Assembly (NCBI RefSeq): GCF_002091755.1 | Contig: NZ_BDAI01000002.1 | Location: forward strand, 186,001-250,000 | Direction: 5' to 3' | Origin: Pseudomonas nitroreducens NBRC 12694 | GTDB taxonomy: Bacteria; Pseudomonadota; Gammaproteobacteria; Pseudomonadales; Pseudomonadaceae | Length of the DNA: 64,000 nt | Shown here: one piece after another, positions 44,577 to 53,014 of the stretch | Position numbering within the stretch: position 1 is the first letter of the stretch | Layout: every line of letters begins with the position of its first letter | Position numbers and translations under genes: made by a program | The notes under the pieces: model-generated | Seen by the model: the letters and a program-made list of their open reading frames with translations, nothing else | The model's database searches: none | Told to the model about the DNA's origin: nothing

Positions 44577-45728
44577 ATGCTGCGTGCCGCCCTCGCCGAA
44601 CCGCTCGATGCGGACGGCCGTGCCCTCGAATTCCAGCGCGTACTCGATGAAGTGCGCCAACGCCGCGACGAGTTCGACAGCCGCTCCCACGTTCCCCGCG
44701 ACATGATCGAACGCTTCCGCGACGTGGGCATCTACCGCGCCGCGACCCCGCGCTGCTTCGGCGGCGACGCGCTGCCGCCGGCGCAGTTCCTGCGCCTGGT
44801 CGAACGCATCGCCGAAGCCGACGGCTCCGCCGGCTGGGTGGCCAGCTTCGGCAGCGCCAGCACCTACCTCACCGCGCTGCCGCGCCATACCCTCGCCGAG
44901 CTCTATGCCGACGGCCCGGACCTGGTGTTCGCCGGCGGCCTGTTCCCGATCCAGCCAGCCACGCAGGTGGAAGGCGGCTGGCGCGTCAGCGGCACCTGGA
45001 AATTCGCCAGCGGCTGCAAGGGCGCCGACGTGCTCGGCGTCGGCATCGGCATCGGCGGTCCGGGTGGCAAGCCACGCACTGCGCTGCTGCGTGCCAGGGA
45101 CGTGGAGATCGTCGAGAACTGGAACGTGGTCGGCCTCAAAGGTACCGGCAGTCACGACCTGAAGCTGGACAACGCCTTCGTTGCGGACGACTGGACGTTC
45201 ATTCGCGGCGGCGAATCGAACATCGACGAACCGCTGTACCGCTATCCGACTATCGCCTACGCCGCCCAGGTGCTGGCCGTGGTCAACCTCGGCCTGGCCC
45301 GTGCAGCGCTGGACGAGATCACCCGCATGGCGTCTTCCAGCGGCGTGACCGGCGCGCCCAAGCTTGGCGACCGCGCCTACGTACGCATCGAAATCGGCAA
45401 GGCCGAAGCCGAATTACAGGCTGCGCGCGGCTTCTTCTATGACGCCACCGAGACCGTCTGGGATTCCATCCTCGCCGGCAACGCCGTCAGCCCCGAGCAG
45501 GTCAGCCAGCTGCGCCTGGCCGCCGTGCATGTGTCCCGCGCCGGTGCTGACGTGGTGCGCCGCGCCTACAGCCTGGCCGGCACCACGGCGATCTACCTGA
45601 ACCACCCGCTGCAGCGCTACCTGCGCGACGCCATGGTGGTCACCCAGCACGCCTTCCTCAGCGATGGCATGTACGACGGCGCCGGTGCGGTGCTGCTCGA
45701 TGTGCCGCCGTTCCCCGGATACATCTGA
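44577..45728 (+). CDS. iacA: IacA, indole-3-acetate monooxygenase (acyl-CoA dehydrogenase fold)
   Basis: A 383-residue flavin-dependent oxygenase of the acyl-CoA dehydrogenase superfamily, the group that includes IacA and the indole oxygenase IifC. Signature segments: YRAATPRCFGGDALPPAQFL, EADGSAGWVASFG, WKFASGCKGADV and GTGSHDLKL. Family knowledge: IacA hydroxylates indole-3-acetate at the start of its breakdown and needs reduced flavin from a partner reductase. ATG at 44577 follows CGGAGAT; the frame extends upstream into the repeat but is not coding there. It heads the iac operon. Confidence 0.88.
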   Translation: MLRAALAEPLDADGRALEFQRVLDEVRQRRDEFDSRSHVPRDMIERFRDVGIYRAATPRCFGGDALPPAQFLRLVERIAEADGSAGWVASFGSASTYLTALPRHTLAELYADGPDLVFAGGLFPIQPATQVEGGWRVSGTWKFASGCKGADVLGVGIGIGGPGGKPRTALLRARDVEIVENWNVVGLKGTGSHDLKLDNAFVADDWTFIRGGESNIDEPLYRYPTIAYAAQVLAVVNLGLARAALDEITRMASSSGVTGAPKLGDRAYVRIEIGKAEAELQAARGFFYDATETVWDSILAGNAVSPEQVSQLRLAAVHVSRAGADVVRRAYSLAGTTAIYLNHPLQRYLRDAMVVTQHAFLSDGMYDGAGAVLLDVPPFPGYI

Positions 45729-45758
45729 TTCAAACCCATAAGAACAAGGACTCGAAGC

Positions 45759-46130
45759 ATGACCCGTCCAACCACCGAACCCTTGCGCGTACTGTTCTGC
45801 ATCGGCATCGCTCAGCCGTTCTTCGACCTGCCCACCGGTGAAGGCATCACCGTGTGGAAAGGCTTCTCGCAGATGATGAGCGACCTCGGCGCGCTGCCGG
45901 GCATGAACGTGCTCGGCGTGCTGGACGACGACCGCCTGATGGTCGGCCCGTCCACCACCTCGCCCTGGACCGTCTACATCATGGCCGATGTGGATTGCCA
46001 CCAGACCGTGATCGATGCCTGCAACCTGTTCCGCACCACGCCGGTGGGCGAGTACAGCCTGTGGAAGTACGCCAAGGTCGAGGCGCGCATCGGCCGCCCG
46101 CTGACCATCCCCGAAGCCGCGCGGACCTGA
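45759..46130 (+). CDS. iacB: IacB-like small protein
   Basis: A 123-residue cytoplasmic protein (LRVLFCIGIAQPFFDL; DVDCHQTVIDACNLFRTTPVG) with no classical enzyme motif. Its place directly after iacA and its size match IacB, a conserved small protein of iac clusters with no settled biochemical role. ATG is preceded by AAGGA. The sequence suggests a small alpha/beta domain like the dimeric ferredoxin-like folds. Confidence 0.75.
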   Translation: MTRPTTEPLRVLFCIGIAQPFFDLPTGEGITVWKGFSQMMSDLGALPGMNVLGVLDDDRLMVGPSTTSPWTVYIMADVDCHQTVIDACNLFRTTPVGEYSLWKYAKVEARIGRPLTIPEAART

Positions 46131-46133
46131 GCC

Positions 46134-46634
46134 ATGAACAGCCTGAGCATGGCCGAGCTGAACCGCCGCCTGGAGGTCCTCGAAGGGGAAAGCCAGGTGC
46201 GTCGGTTGATGGCCCGCTACATGGACCTCTGCGACGTGCCGCACGCGCCGGTGGCGATGAGCGAGCTGGCCGAGCTGTTCAGCGAGGACGCGGTGTGGGA
46301 GGGCATCGGCACTTCCACCGCGCAGACCTTCGGCCATCACCAGGGCCGCGAGGCGATCGCCGCGTTCGTCTTCGGCTACCTGCCGCCGTCGCCGCACTTC
46401 ACGCTGAACCTGCATTTCCTCACCAGCGAGTCGATCCGCGTCGACGGCCGCACCGCGCGCGGGCAATGGATCATGCAGCAGCTCTCGACCTATGCCGAGG
46501 GCCACACCGAGCTGTTCGGCACGCGGCTGGACATCGATTTCCGCGAGATCGACGGGCGCTGGCAGATCAGCCATTTCCGCACGCAGCGCCTGTCGCAACG
46601 CGCGCTGGGTGGTGCAGGGGAGGGCCGTTCGTGA
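46134..46634 (+). CDS. iacI: IacI-like SnoaL-fold protein
   Basis: A 166-residue NTF2/SnoaL-like protein: N-terminal helix (LSMAELNRRLEVLEGESQVRRL), FSEDAVWEG strand, FGHHQGREAI and ESIRVDGRTARGQW. It has the cone-shaped fold used by dehydratases, isomerases and ring-hydroxylating dioxygenase small subunits. It starts 3 bp after iacB and overlaps iacH by GTGA. IacI has been proposed to help convert an early hydroxylated indole-acetate intermediate. Confidence 0.78.
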   Translation: MNSLSMAELNRRLEVLEGESQVRRLMARYMDLCDVPHAPVAMSELAELFSEDAVWEGIGTSTAQTFGHHQGREAIAAFVFGYLPPSPHFTLNLHFLTSESIRVDGRTARGQWIMQQLSTYAEGHTELFGTRLDIDFREIDGRWQISHFRTQRLSQRALGGAGEGRS

Positions 46635-47782
46635 GCACTTTCGTCAGCGAATTCATTCTCGGCGGCGACGGCAAGCGCGTCGCGGTCAAGGACAGCATCG
46701 ACATCGCCGGCTACCCGACCCGTTGCGGCACCCGCGCACTGGCCGATGCCGCGCCGGCCGAATGCAACGCCTTCGTGGTCGACGCCGTGCTGAACGCCGG
46801 CTGGCAGATCGTCGGCAAGACCAATCTTCACGAACTGGCCTTCGGCGTCACCGGCATCAATGACTGGACCGGCACGCCGGTCAACCCGATGGCGCCGGAC
46901 CGCGTACCCGGCGGCTCGTCCAGTGGCTCCGCGTCCGCCGTGGCGGCGGGCCTGGCGGATATCGCTTTGGGTACCGATACCGGCGGGTCGGTCCGTGTAC
47001 CGGCGGCCTGCTGCGGTATCGCCGGGCTGAAGCCGACCTTCGGCCGCGTCAGCCGCGACGGCGTCCATCCGGCGCAGAGCAGCCTGGATTGCGTCGGCCC
47101 ATTCGCCGCCAACATGGCCGACCTGATCGCCGCCATGCAGGTGATCTGCCCCGGTTTCGGCGACGTGCAGTTGCCGGGCGAAGGCGCCCGCGTGGCCTTC
47201 CTCGAAGTGCCGTCGGCGCCGCACATCCAGGCCTGCCTGGGCGCTGCCGCCGACCGCGCCGGCTGGCGTCGCAGCCACCTGTTCCTCGGCGAGTTCGAGG
47301 CGGCCTTCCAGGCCGGTCTGGTGGTGATCAATCACGAGAACTGGGCCGCCTACGCGGCGCTGACTGGCAAGGGCCTGATCGGCGCCGATGTCGAGCAGCG
47401 GCTGCTGCTGGCCAGCCGCACCACCGACGCCGAGCGCGCCGAGGCGGAGAAAGTGCGCGAGCACTTCACCCGTGCCATCGACGCCGCGCTGGAGGACTTC
47501 GAAGTGCTCTTGCTGCCGACCATGCCCGACCTGCCGCCGCTGCTCAGCGATGCGCGCAACGGTAAATCGGTGGCCGGCATGACGCCCCTGGTGCGGCCTT
47601 TCAACCTCAGCGGACACCCGGCGCTGACCGTGCCGGTGGACCTGGATTGCGGCGGGCTGAGAGTCGGCCTGCAGATCGTCGGCCGCAAGGGCGACGACGA
47701 ACGCGTCTGCGCCTTCGGTGCGCAACTCGAACACAGCCTGGCTGCCACGCGGCCTGCGCAAAAACATAAGAAATCGGCATGA
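46631..47782 (+). CDS. iacH: IacH-like amidase-signature hydrolase
   Basis: A 383-residue amidase-signature enzyme with the full Ser-Ser-Lys triad: Lys20 in VAVKDSID, the cis-Ser in RVPGGSSSGSAS (about residues 96-98) and nucleophile Ser120 in GTDTGGSVRVPAA. It starts at GTG overlapping the iacI stop, with GGGGAGGG upstream. In iac clusters IacH is an amidase-like protein of unclear role that may open the oxidised indole ring or act on an amide. It is shorter than GatA (about 480), as usual for IacH. Confidence 0.83.
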   Translation: MSTFVSEFILGGDGKRVAVKDSIDIAGYPTRCGTRALADAAPAECNAFVVDAVLNAGWQIVGKTNLHELAFGVTGINDWTGTPVNPMAPDRVPGGSSSGSASAVAAGLADIALGTDTGGSVRVPAACCGIAGLKPTFGRVSRDGVHPAQSSLDCVGPFAANMADLIAAMQVICPGFGDVQLPGEGARVAFLEVPSAPHIQACLGAAADRAGWRRSHLFLGEFEAAFQAGLVVINHENWAAYAALTGKGLIGADVEQRLLLASRTTDAERAEAEKVREHFTRAIDAALEDFEVLLLPTMPDLPPLLSDARNGKSVAGMTPLVRPFNLSGHPALTVPVDLDCGGLRVGLQIVGRKGDDERVCAFGAQLEHSLAATRPAQKHKKSA

Positions 47783-47792
47783 GGAGATGGGC

Positions 47793-49076
47793 ATGAGCGC
47801 TCACGAATACCGGCTGATCGCCCGGTCGCGCAGCGTCGAAGAGCTGGTCGGCGACGACCGCGTCGATGTCTCGCTGTACAACGACCCGCAACTGTTCGAA
47901 GCGGAAATGGACAAGATCTTCTACCGCACCTGGGTGTGGGTCGCCCACGAAAGCGAAGTGCGCAACGCCGGTGACTTCAAGACCACCAGCGTCGGCCGCC
48001 GCCCGGTGATCGTGGTACGCGACAAGAAGGGCAACATCAACGTCCTGGAAAACCGCTGCCGCCACCGTGGCGCCACCGTCTGCGAGAAGCACAAGGGCAA
48101 CGCCACCGGCTTCACCTGCCCGTACCACAGCTGGTCCTACGCGCTGGACGGCAAGCTGCGCGCGCTGCCGTATCCGGACGGCTACGAGGACATCCTCGAC
48201 AAGGCCGAGCTGCCGCTGACCAGCCTGCGCGTGGAAAGCTACGCCGGCATGGTGTTCGCCACCTACAACGACGAGATCGAGCCGCTGGAGGACTTCCTCG
48301 GCGGGGCGAAGCACTGGATGGACCTGTTCATGAAGCAGGGCGCCGGCTACCCGATCAAGACCCAGGGCGAACACAAGTTCACCTTCCGCGGTAACTGGAA
48401 GATCCAGCTGGAGAACACCACCGACGGCTACCACTTCCCCATCGTGCACAAGTCGTTCATGTCCTCGGTGGATGAAGAGACCGAGGAAATGCTCTCGTTC
48501 ATGAGCGACGAGCAGGCGGTGACCCACGCCCTGGGCAACGGCCACAGCGTGATGGTGATGGTCCCCGAGCACGTCGACCTCGACCACGACGACGGCACCG
48601 AGCAGCTCCAGGAGCGCTTCGCCCACGTCACCGCGGAACTGTCGAAAACCATGGAGCCTGCCCAGGTGCGCCGCATCGTCCGCTCGCTGCACGGCGCCGG
48701 CTTCAACCTCAACCTGTTCCCCAACGTGGCCATGTCCATGTCGTTCTTCCGCGTGCTGCGGCCGATCTCCGTCACCGAGACCGAGATTCGCCACGTCGCC
48801 CTCGGTATGGACGGCGGCCCGGAGATCGCCAACCGCGAGCGCATGCGCATCCACGAGCACTTCCAGGGTCCGTTCGGCTTCGGCAGCCCGGATGATGCAG
48901 AGGCCTGGGACCGCGTGCAGCGTGGCTCCTACGCCGGCGTCGACGCGCCGATCCTGGTCAACCGCGGCCTGAACCGCGAAGTGGTCGCCGAGAACGGCGA
49001 CAAGGTCTCCCACGCCACCGACGAAGGCGGCATGCGCGAGGCGTACCAGATGTGGAAAAGGATGATGAGCCAATGA
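47793..49076 (+). CDS. iacC: IacC, Rieske dioxygenase large subunit
   Basis: A 427-residue ring-hydroxylating oxygenase alpha subunit. Rieske ligands CRHRG and CPYHSW are spaced C-x-H-x17-C-x2-H (about residues 89-111). The mononuclear iron site starts with DGYHFPIVH. ATG at 47793 follows GAGGAGAT. With IacD it should perform the ring-hydroxylation that leads toward catechol. It overlaps iacD by ATGA. All metal ligands that can be read are present. Confidence 0.88.
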   Translation: MSAHEYRLIARSRSVEELVGDDRVDVSLYNDPQLFEAEMDKIFYRTWVWVAHESEVRNAGDFKTTSVGRRPVIVVRDKKGNINVLENRCRHRGATVCEKHKGNATGFTCPYHSWSYALDGKLRALPYPDGYEDILDKAELPLTSLRVESYAGMVFATYNDEIEPLEDFLGGAKHWMDLFMKQGAGYPIKTQGEHKFTFRGNWKIQLENTTDGYHFPIVHKSFMSSVDEETEEMLSFMSDEQAVTHALGNGHSVMVMVPEHVDLDHDDGTEQLQERFAHVTAELSKTMEPAQVRRIVRSLHGAGFNLNLFPNVAMSMSFFRVLRPISVTETEIRHVALGMDGGPEIANRERMRIHEHFQGPFGFGSPDDAEAWDRVQRGSYAGVDAPILVNRGLNREVVAENGDKVSHATDEGGMREAYQMWKRMMSQ

Positions 49077-49570
49077 GCAACGACACCCTGAACGGCTTCT
49101 CCGGCCCGCTGGCCAAGGCCATCGAATTCGTCTGGCGCGAGGCCGAACTGCTGGACCGCAAGGACTACGCACAGTGGTCGCAGCTGTGGAGCGAGGACGG
49201 CATCTACGTGGTGCCGATCAACGCCGAGGGCGACGACTTCGCCGCCAGCCTGAACTACGTCTTCGACGACGCGCGCATGCGCGCCCTGCGCATCGAACGC
49301 CTCACCGGCGGCCATTCGCCGTCGGCGGTGGACGCGGCGAAGACCGTGCGCACCGTCTCGCGTTTCACCCTGGTGGAAGCGGCGGGCGATGTGGTCGAGG
49401 TGAATTCGGCGCAGGTGCTCTACGCCTACAAGCGTGGCGTGGCGACGCCGTTCATTGCCGACCTGAACCACCGCATTCGCTTCACCGACGGGCAAGCCCG
49501 CCTGGAGCGCAAGGTGATCCGCCTGATCAACGCCGAAGACGCGCTCAACGCGCTCGGCTTCCTGCTCTGA
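49073..49570 (+). CDS. iacD: IacD, Rieske dioxygenase small subunit
   Basis: A 165-residue beta subunit (SnoaL/NTF2-like fold): EFVWREAELLDRKDYAQW helix, SEDGIYVVPIN, and HSPSAVDAAKTVRTVSRFTL. It stabilises the alpha subunit trimer. The ATG overlaps the iacC stop (ATGA), which favours matched synthesis of the two subunits. Confidence 0.86.
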   Translation: MSNDTLNGFSGPLAKAIEFVWREAELLDRKDYAQWSQLWSEDGIYVVPINAEGDDFAASLNYVFDDARMRALRIERLTGGHSPSAVDAAKTVRTVSRFTLVEAAGDVVEVNSAQVLYAYKRGVATPFIADLNHRIRFTDGQARLERKVIRLINAEDALNALGFLL

Positions 49571-49580
49571 GGGCCGCGCC

Positions 49581-50321
49581 ATGCAACGAGTAGCCCTGGT
49601 AACCGGCGCCGCACGCGGGCTCGGCGAAGTCATCGCGCGTCGCCTGCACGCCGCCGGCCTGCGCGTGGCGCTGGCCGACCTCAACGAGGAGGCTGTGCAG
49701 CGCCTGGCCGACGAGCTGGATCCGGAAGGCCAGACAGCTCTCGGCTTGAAGCTGGATGCACGGGAGAAGGCCGACTTCGAAGGTGCCCGCGATGTGCTCG
49801 CCGAACGCTGGGGCGGCACCGACATCCTGGTGAACAACGCCGGGATGTCCAAGGTTGCCGCGCTGATGGACATCAGCCCGGAGGACTTCGACGCCTCCAT
49901 GGCGGTGAACCTGCGCGGCACTTTCGTCGCCTGCCAGGTGTTCGGCACGCACTTCGCGGCACGCGGTTTCGGCCGCATCGTCAACATTGCCTCGCTGGCC
50001 GGGCAGAACGGCGGCACCGCCACCGGCGGCCATTACGCCGCAGCCAAGGGCGGCGTGGCAACGCTGACCAAGGTGTTCGCCCGCGAACTTTCGGCGCAGG
50101 GCGTGACCGTCAACGCCATCTCGCCGGGGCCGCTGGATTTGCCGGTGGTCTACGAAAGCGTCGCGCCCGAGCGCCTGGAACAGATCCTCAAGACCATCCC
50201 CGCCGGCCGCCTGGGCGATCCGACCTTCATCGCCGACAGCGTGCTGTTGCTGTGTGCGGAGAATGCCGGGTCGGTGACGGGCGCCTGCTGGGATATCAAT
50301 GGTGGGTTGTTCATGCGCTGA
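49581..50321 (+). CDS. iacE: IacE, short-chain dehydrogenase
   Basis: A 246-residue SDR: GAARGLGEVIA, NNAGMSK, catalytic YAAAKGG, and the end SVTGACWDINGGLFMR. In IAA breakdown IacE is proposed to oxidise a hydroxylated intermediate, for example to a dioxindole-type product. It starts 10 bp after iacD. The transcript may end nearby, since the next 409 bp are repeats. Confidence 0.84.
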   Translation: MQRVALVTGAARGLGEVIARRLHAAGLRVALADLNEEAVQRLADELDPEGQTALGLKLDAREKADFEGARDVLAERWGGTDILVNNAGMSKVAALMDISPEDFDASMAVNLRGTFVACQVFGTHFAARGFGRIVNIASLAGQNGGTATGGHYAAAKGGVATLTKVFARELSAQGVTVNAISPGPLDLPVVYESVAPERLEQILKTIPAGRLGDPTFIADSVLLLCAENAGSVTGACWDINGGLFMR

Positions 50322-50332
50322 GGTTTGGGCTG

Positions 50333-50371
50333 GGCGGACGGCGGATAACGCTGCGCGTTATGCGCCCTACG
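50333..50371. repeat. GGATAACG dyad repeat (same family as 42413-42478)
   Basis: GCGGATAACG-CTGCG-CGTTATGCGC with flanking GGGCGGA and GCCCTAC arms. First of several repeats filling the iacE-iacF gap. Confidence 0.75.
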
Positions 50372-50417
50372 CTTGGCCTGAGCTTGAGTGGGGGAGCTGA
50401 AGAGCCCCTCTCCCTAA

Positions 50418-50441
50418 CCCTCTCCCGCAAGCGGGAGAGGG
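50418..50441. repeat. CCCTCTCCCGC palindrome
   Basis: Perfect 11-bp stem CCCTCTCCCGC / GCGGGAGAGGG with an AA loop, a dispersed intergenic repeat. May act as a terminator-like structure. Confidence 0.78.
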
Positions 50442-50561
50442 AACTGATCGGCAGGGCTGGAAACACCGCGCGCTCCAGGCACTGCGAACCGCTCTCTCCC
50501 TGCAAAAGAGGGGACCGTACGGCGCAGGATGGCACTTCCGCATCAGCCGGCACGGACCACT

Positions 50562-50583
50562 CCCTCTCCCTTCAGGGAGAGGG
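50562..50583. repeat. CCCTCTCCCT palindrome
   Basis: Perfect 10-bp stem CCCTCTCCCT / AGGGAGAGGG with a TC loop, followed by GCGGGGGAGAGGG. The same core as 56297-56318. Between this and iacF (50584-50730) I see nothing further except a likely promoter region. Confidence 0.8.
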
Positions 50584-50730
50584 CGGGGGAGAGGGAACAA
50601 CCGTCCACTCCCAAATTTTCCGAGTGGGCCCCGGCCCGCTCCATTAACCAACCGAAACACCCGTCCGCTCGTAACAAAGAGGCCGGAAAGGGGCCACAGA
50701 GCCCGCAATCAACGCCTTGCAGGTAACGCC

Positions 50731-51681
50731 ATGATGAAGGTCAGAATCGAAAGGATCGTCGAGGAAGCGCAGGACATCCGTTCCCTGCGTCTCGTACGTT
50801 GTGATGGCCAGCCGTTCGACGCCTATGAGCCCGGCGCCCACGTCGACGTCACCGGACCCACCGGGGTGACGCGTCAGTACTCGCTGTGCAGCCCGCCGGA
50901 CGACTGCACCGCCTACCTGGTGGCGGTGAAGAAGGAGGGCGCGTCCCGTGGCGGCTCCAGTGCCCTGCACGACGTGCAGGAAGGCGCGGAGCTGGACATC
51001 GGCGCGCCGCGCAACCTGTTCCGCCTGGCAGCGGAAGCCCGCGAGCACGTGCTGTTTGCTGCGGGCATCGGTGTCACACCGCTGCTGAGCATGGCCTACC
51101 GGCTGAATGCCAAGGGCGAGCCGTATCGCCTGCATTACTTCGCCCGGTCCGCCGAGCATGCGGCATTTGTCGAGCTGCTGGCCAGCGAGGCGTTCACCGG
51201 CAAGGTCGAGCTGCATTACGGTGTTGAGCCTGCTGACCTCGACAGCGTGCTGGGCGAGTGCCTTGCGCGTGCGCCGCAGCAGGCCCACGTCTACACCTGC
51301 GGCCCGGCGCCGTTCATGAACAAGGTGGTGGAGATCGCCGCGCGCAGCCGCCCGGAAGATGCCATTCACCTGGAGCACTTCCAGGCCGACCCAGCCGCCA
51401 ACGCGGCGCCGGCCGGCTCCTTCGAAGTGGAACTGGCCAGCTCAGGTGTGGTGCTTCACGTACCGGCGGACTCGACGCTGGTGGACGTGCTGCAGGCCCA
51501 TGGCTGCGACATCGATACCGAGTGCCGCGAAGGCATCTGCGGCACCTGCATCGTCGAAGTGCTGGAGGGCGAGCCGGAGCACCGCGACAACTGCCTGTCG
51601 AACAAGGAGAAGGCCTCCAACAAGCAGATCTGCGCTTGCGTCTCGCGGGCGAAGTCGGCGCGGTTGGTGCTGGACCTCTAG
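50731..51681 (+). CDS. iacF: IacF, ferredoxin reductase of the IacCD dioxygenase
   Basis: A 316-residue phthalate-dioxygenase-reductase type protein: flavin motif RQYSLCSPPDD, NAD-binding half (HVLFAAGIGVTPLLSMAYRL; YTCGPAPFM), and C-terminal plant-type [2Fe-2S] domain with Cys in ECREGICGTC and a distal Cys in QICACVS. It delivers electrons from NAD(P)H to IacCD. It is separated from iacE by 409 bp of repeats, so it may be transcribed separately. A hairpin at 51695-51716 follows. Confidence 0.86.
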   Translation: MMKVRIERIVEEAQDIRSLRLVRCDGQPFDAYEPGAHVDVTGPTGVTRQYSLCSPPDDCTAYLVAVKKEGASRGGSSALHDVQEGAELDIGAPRNLFRLAAEAREHVLFAAGIGVTPLLSMAYRLNAKGEPYRLHYFARSAEHAAFVELLASEAFTGKVELHYGVEPADLDSVLGECLARAPQQAHVYTCGPAPFMNKVVEIAARSRPEDAIHLEHFQADPAANAAPAGSFEVELASSGVVLHVPADSTLVDVLQAHGCDIDTECREGICGTCIVEVLEGEPEHRDNCLSNKEKASNKQICACVSRAKSARLVLDL

Positions 51682-51694
51682 TGGGGATCGGCCT

Positions 51695-51716
51695 TTGTAG
51701 GACATGGCTCCTACAA
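51695..51716. repeat. TTGTAGGA / TCCTACAA hairpin (REP-like)
   Basis: Perfect 8-bp stem with a 6-nt loop; the GTAGGA arm is the same core as the REP at 52898-52992. Probably ends iacF transcription weakly. Confidence 0.65.
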
Positions 51717-51828
51717 CATCAGATCGGCGGGTGATGGCAGCGCTGGCAATTCGTCTGGCAGGCAGCGACACTCGCGCGCCGCCGGCGCTTGCTAGCCTGC
51801 GGCGATAGTCCCCCGTTCGGAGTCCCCC

Positions 51829-52533
51829 ATGCCTGCGCTGATCGCGCGCCTGGCGCTCGGCTGCCTGCTGCCGGTCGCCATCCTGCTCGGCCTCGGCGCC
51901 ATGCCGGGGCTCGGCTATGCCTGGGATTTCGCCAACGCTGCCGGGTTGCTCGGCGCCTGCCTGCTGGGGCTGCTGTTCGTCATCGGCGGCCGCCCCCAGC
52001 CGCGCCCGCTCTATGAAGGCAAGTTCTTCCTGCGCCTGCATCGCGACCTGGGCTTCGCCGCCATCGCGTTGCTGCTGGTGCACATCGTCGTGTTGCTGGT
52101 CGATGAGCCGTTGCTGATCGAGGACCTGCTTCCCTCCGCGCCGGGATACATGTTGGCCGGGCTGGCGTCGGCCATCCTGATGCTGCTGCTGGCGATTTCC
52201 AGTCTGAATCGCGTGCGTCCGCGCTGGAGCAGCCATGCGGCGTCGTTCCGTCGCTGGCACTACGGTGGCAGCCTGCTCGCCCTGTTGCTGATGGCCGTGC
52301 ACGTGCTTGGCGCGGGTTACTACAGCGCAGGAGTCTGGAAGAGCGCGTTGCTGACAGCTCTGATGCTGGTGGCCGCCGCCTGGCCACGCCTGCCCAGACC
52401 AGCCAATGGCCTCAGCGGACGCAAGCGCAACACCGCCCGGCGCGCCACCTGGTTCGCACTGGCAGCCAGCGGGGTGATCCTCGGAGTGTCGGTGCTCTAC
52501 AGTTTGTTGGCGAATGTGGAGCTGCCGTTGTGA
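51829..52533 (+). CDS. ferric-reductase-like cytochrome b membrane protein
   Basis: A 234-residue integral membrane protein with about six helices. His residues suited to bis-His haem b ligation are paired on two helices: LHRDLGF and LLLVHIVVLL, then RRWHYGGSLL and LLMAVHVLG. This is the ferric-reductase transmembrane domain pattern, but without the FAD/NAD domain of true ferric reductases. It overlaps the tetraheme cytochrome gene by GTGA, so the two likely form an electron-transfer pair across the inner membrane. Electron donor and acceptor are unknown. Confidence 0.82.
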   Translation: MPALIARLALGCLLPVAILLGLGAMPGLGYAWDFANAAGLLGACLLGLLFVIGGRPQPRPLYEGKFFLRLHRDLGFAAIALLLVHIVVLLVDEPLLIEDLLPSAPGYMLAGLASAILMLLLAISSLNRVRPRWSSHAASFRRWHYGGSLLALLLMAVHVLGAGYYSAGVWKSALLTALMLVAAAWPRLPRPANGLSGRKRNTARRATWFALAASGVILGVSVLYSLLANVELPL

Positions 52534-52901
52534 AGCGCACCTGGATCGGTCTTTCCGTCGCCGCCGTCTTGCTGCTGTCATCGGGGGCGTGGTTCGCCCA
52601 CGGGCACTGGCAGCGAAGCCGCCCGCTGATGCCGCTGGCGTTCCCCCATGAGCCGCACGCTTCGGTGAACTGCATCACCTGCCACCACGACTACAAGGAC
52701 CAGTCGCCTTCGGTTTCCGGCAACCGCACCTGCATTCTCTGCCACAAGCAGAGCCCGGCGCTGGCCGTGCGAATCGAGGCGGATTTCCATCAGCTCTGCC
52801 AGAGCTGCCATCTCGAACGCTTGCAGGCTTTCCACGCCAGCGGGCCGGTGCGCAGCTGCCAGGCGTGCCACCGCAATACTACGGAAATGCCGAACCTGTA
52901 G
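52530..52901 (+). CDS. tetraheme c-type cytochrome (cytochrome c3/c7-like)
   Basis: A 123-residue exported or membrane-anchored protein: N-terminal hydrophobic segment (IGLSVAAVLLLSSGAWFA), then four CXXCH haem motifs (CITCH, CILCH, CQSCH, CQACH) and extra His for distal ligation (PHEPHAS, CHHDY, FHQLC, FHASG). That gives one haem per 25 residues or so, as in class III cytochromes. The GTG start overlaps the cytochrome b-like gene. Its TAG stop is the first part of a REP element. Confidence 0.87.
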   Translation: MKRTWIGLSVAAVLLLSSGAWFAHGHWQRSRPLMPLAFPHEPHASVNCITCHHDYKDQSPSVSGNRTCILCHKQSPALAVRIEADFHQLCQSCHLERLQAFHASGPVRSCQACHRNTTEMPNL

Positions 52902-52992
52902 GAGCGAGCTTGCTCGCGAACCCGCCTGACGCCGAAGCTGCTGAAGAGTCTGCTCGCGAGCAAGGACTAGGCATCCCCCTCGGTCCTACAAG
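52898..52992. repeat. REP pair (BIME-like) overlapping a stop codon
   Basis: Forward unit TGTAGGAGCGAGCTTGCTCG starts at 52898, and an inverted partner (GCTCGCGAGCAAGG...TCCTACA) ends at about 52989. The TAG that ends the tetraheme cytochrome is inside the first unit. Typical Pseudomonas REP doublet. Confidence 0.88.
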
Positions 52993-53014
52993 AGAAGTTG
53001 CAGCACCGATGGAG

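Noticed and set aside
45759..52901. Cluster as an indole (iif/ind) operon instead of iac
   Set aside because: IacA and IifC are similar, but the IacB, IacI, IacH and IacCD set is characteristic of indole-3-acetate degradation.
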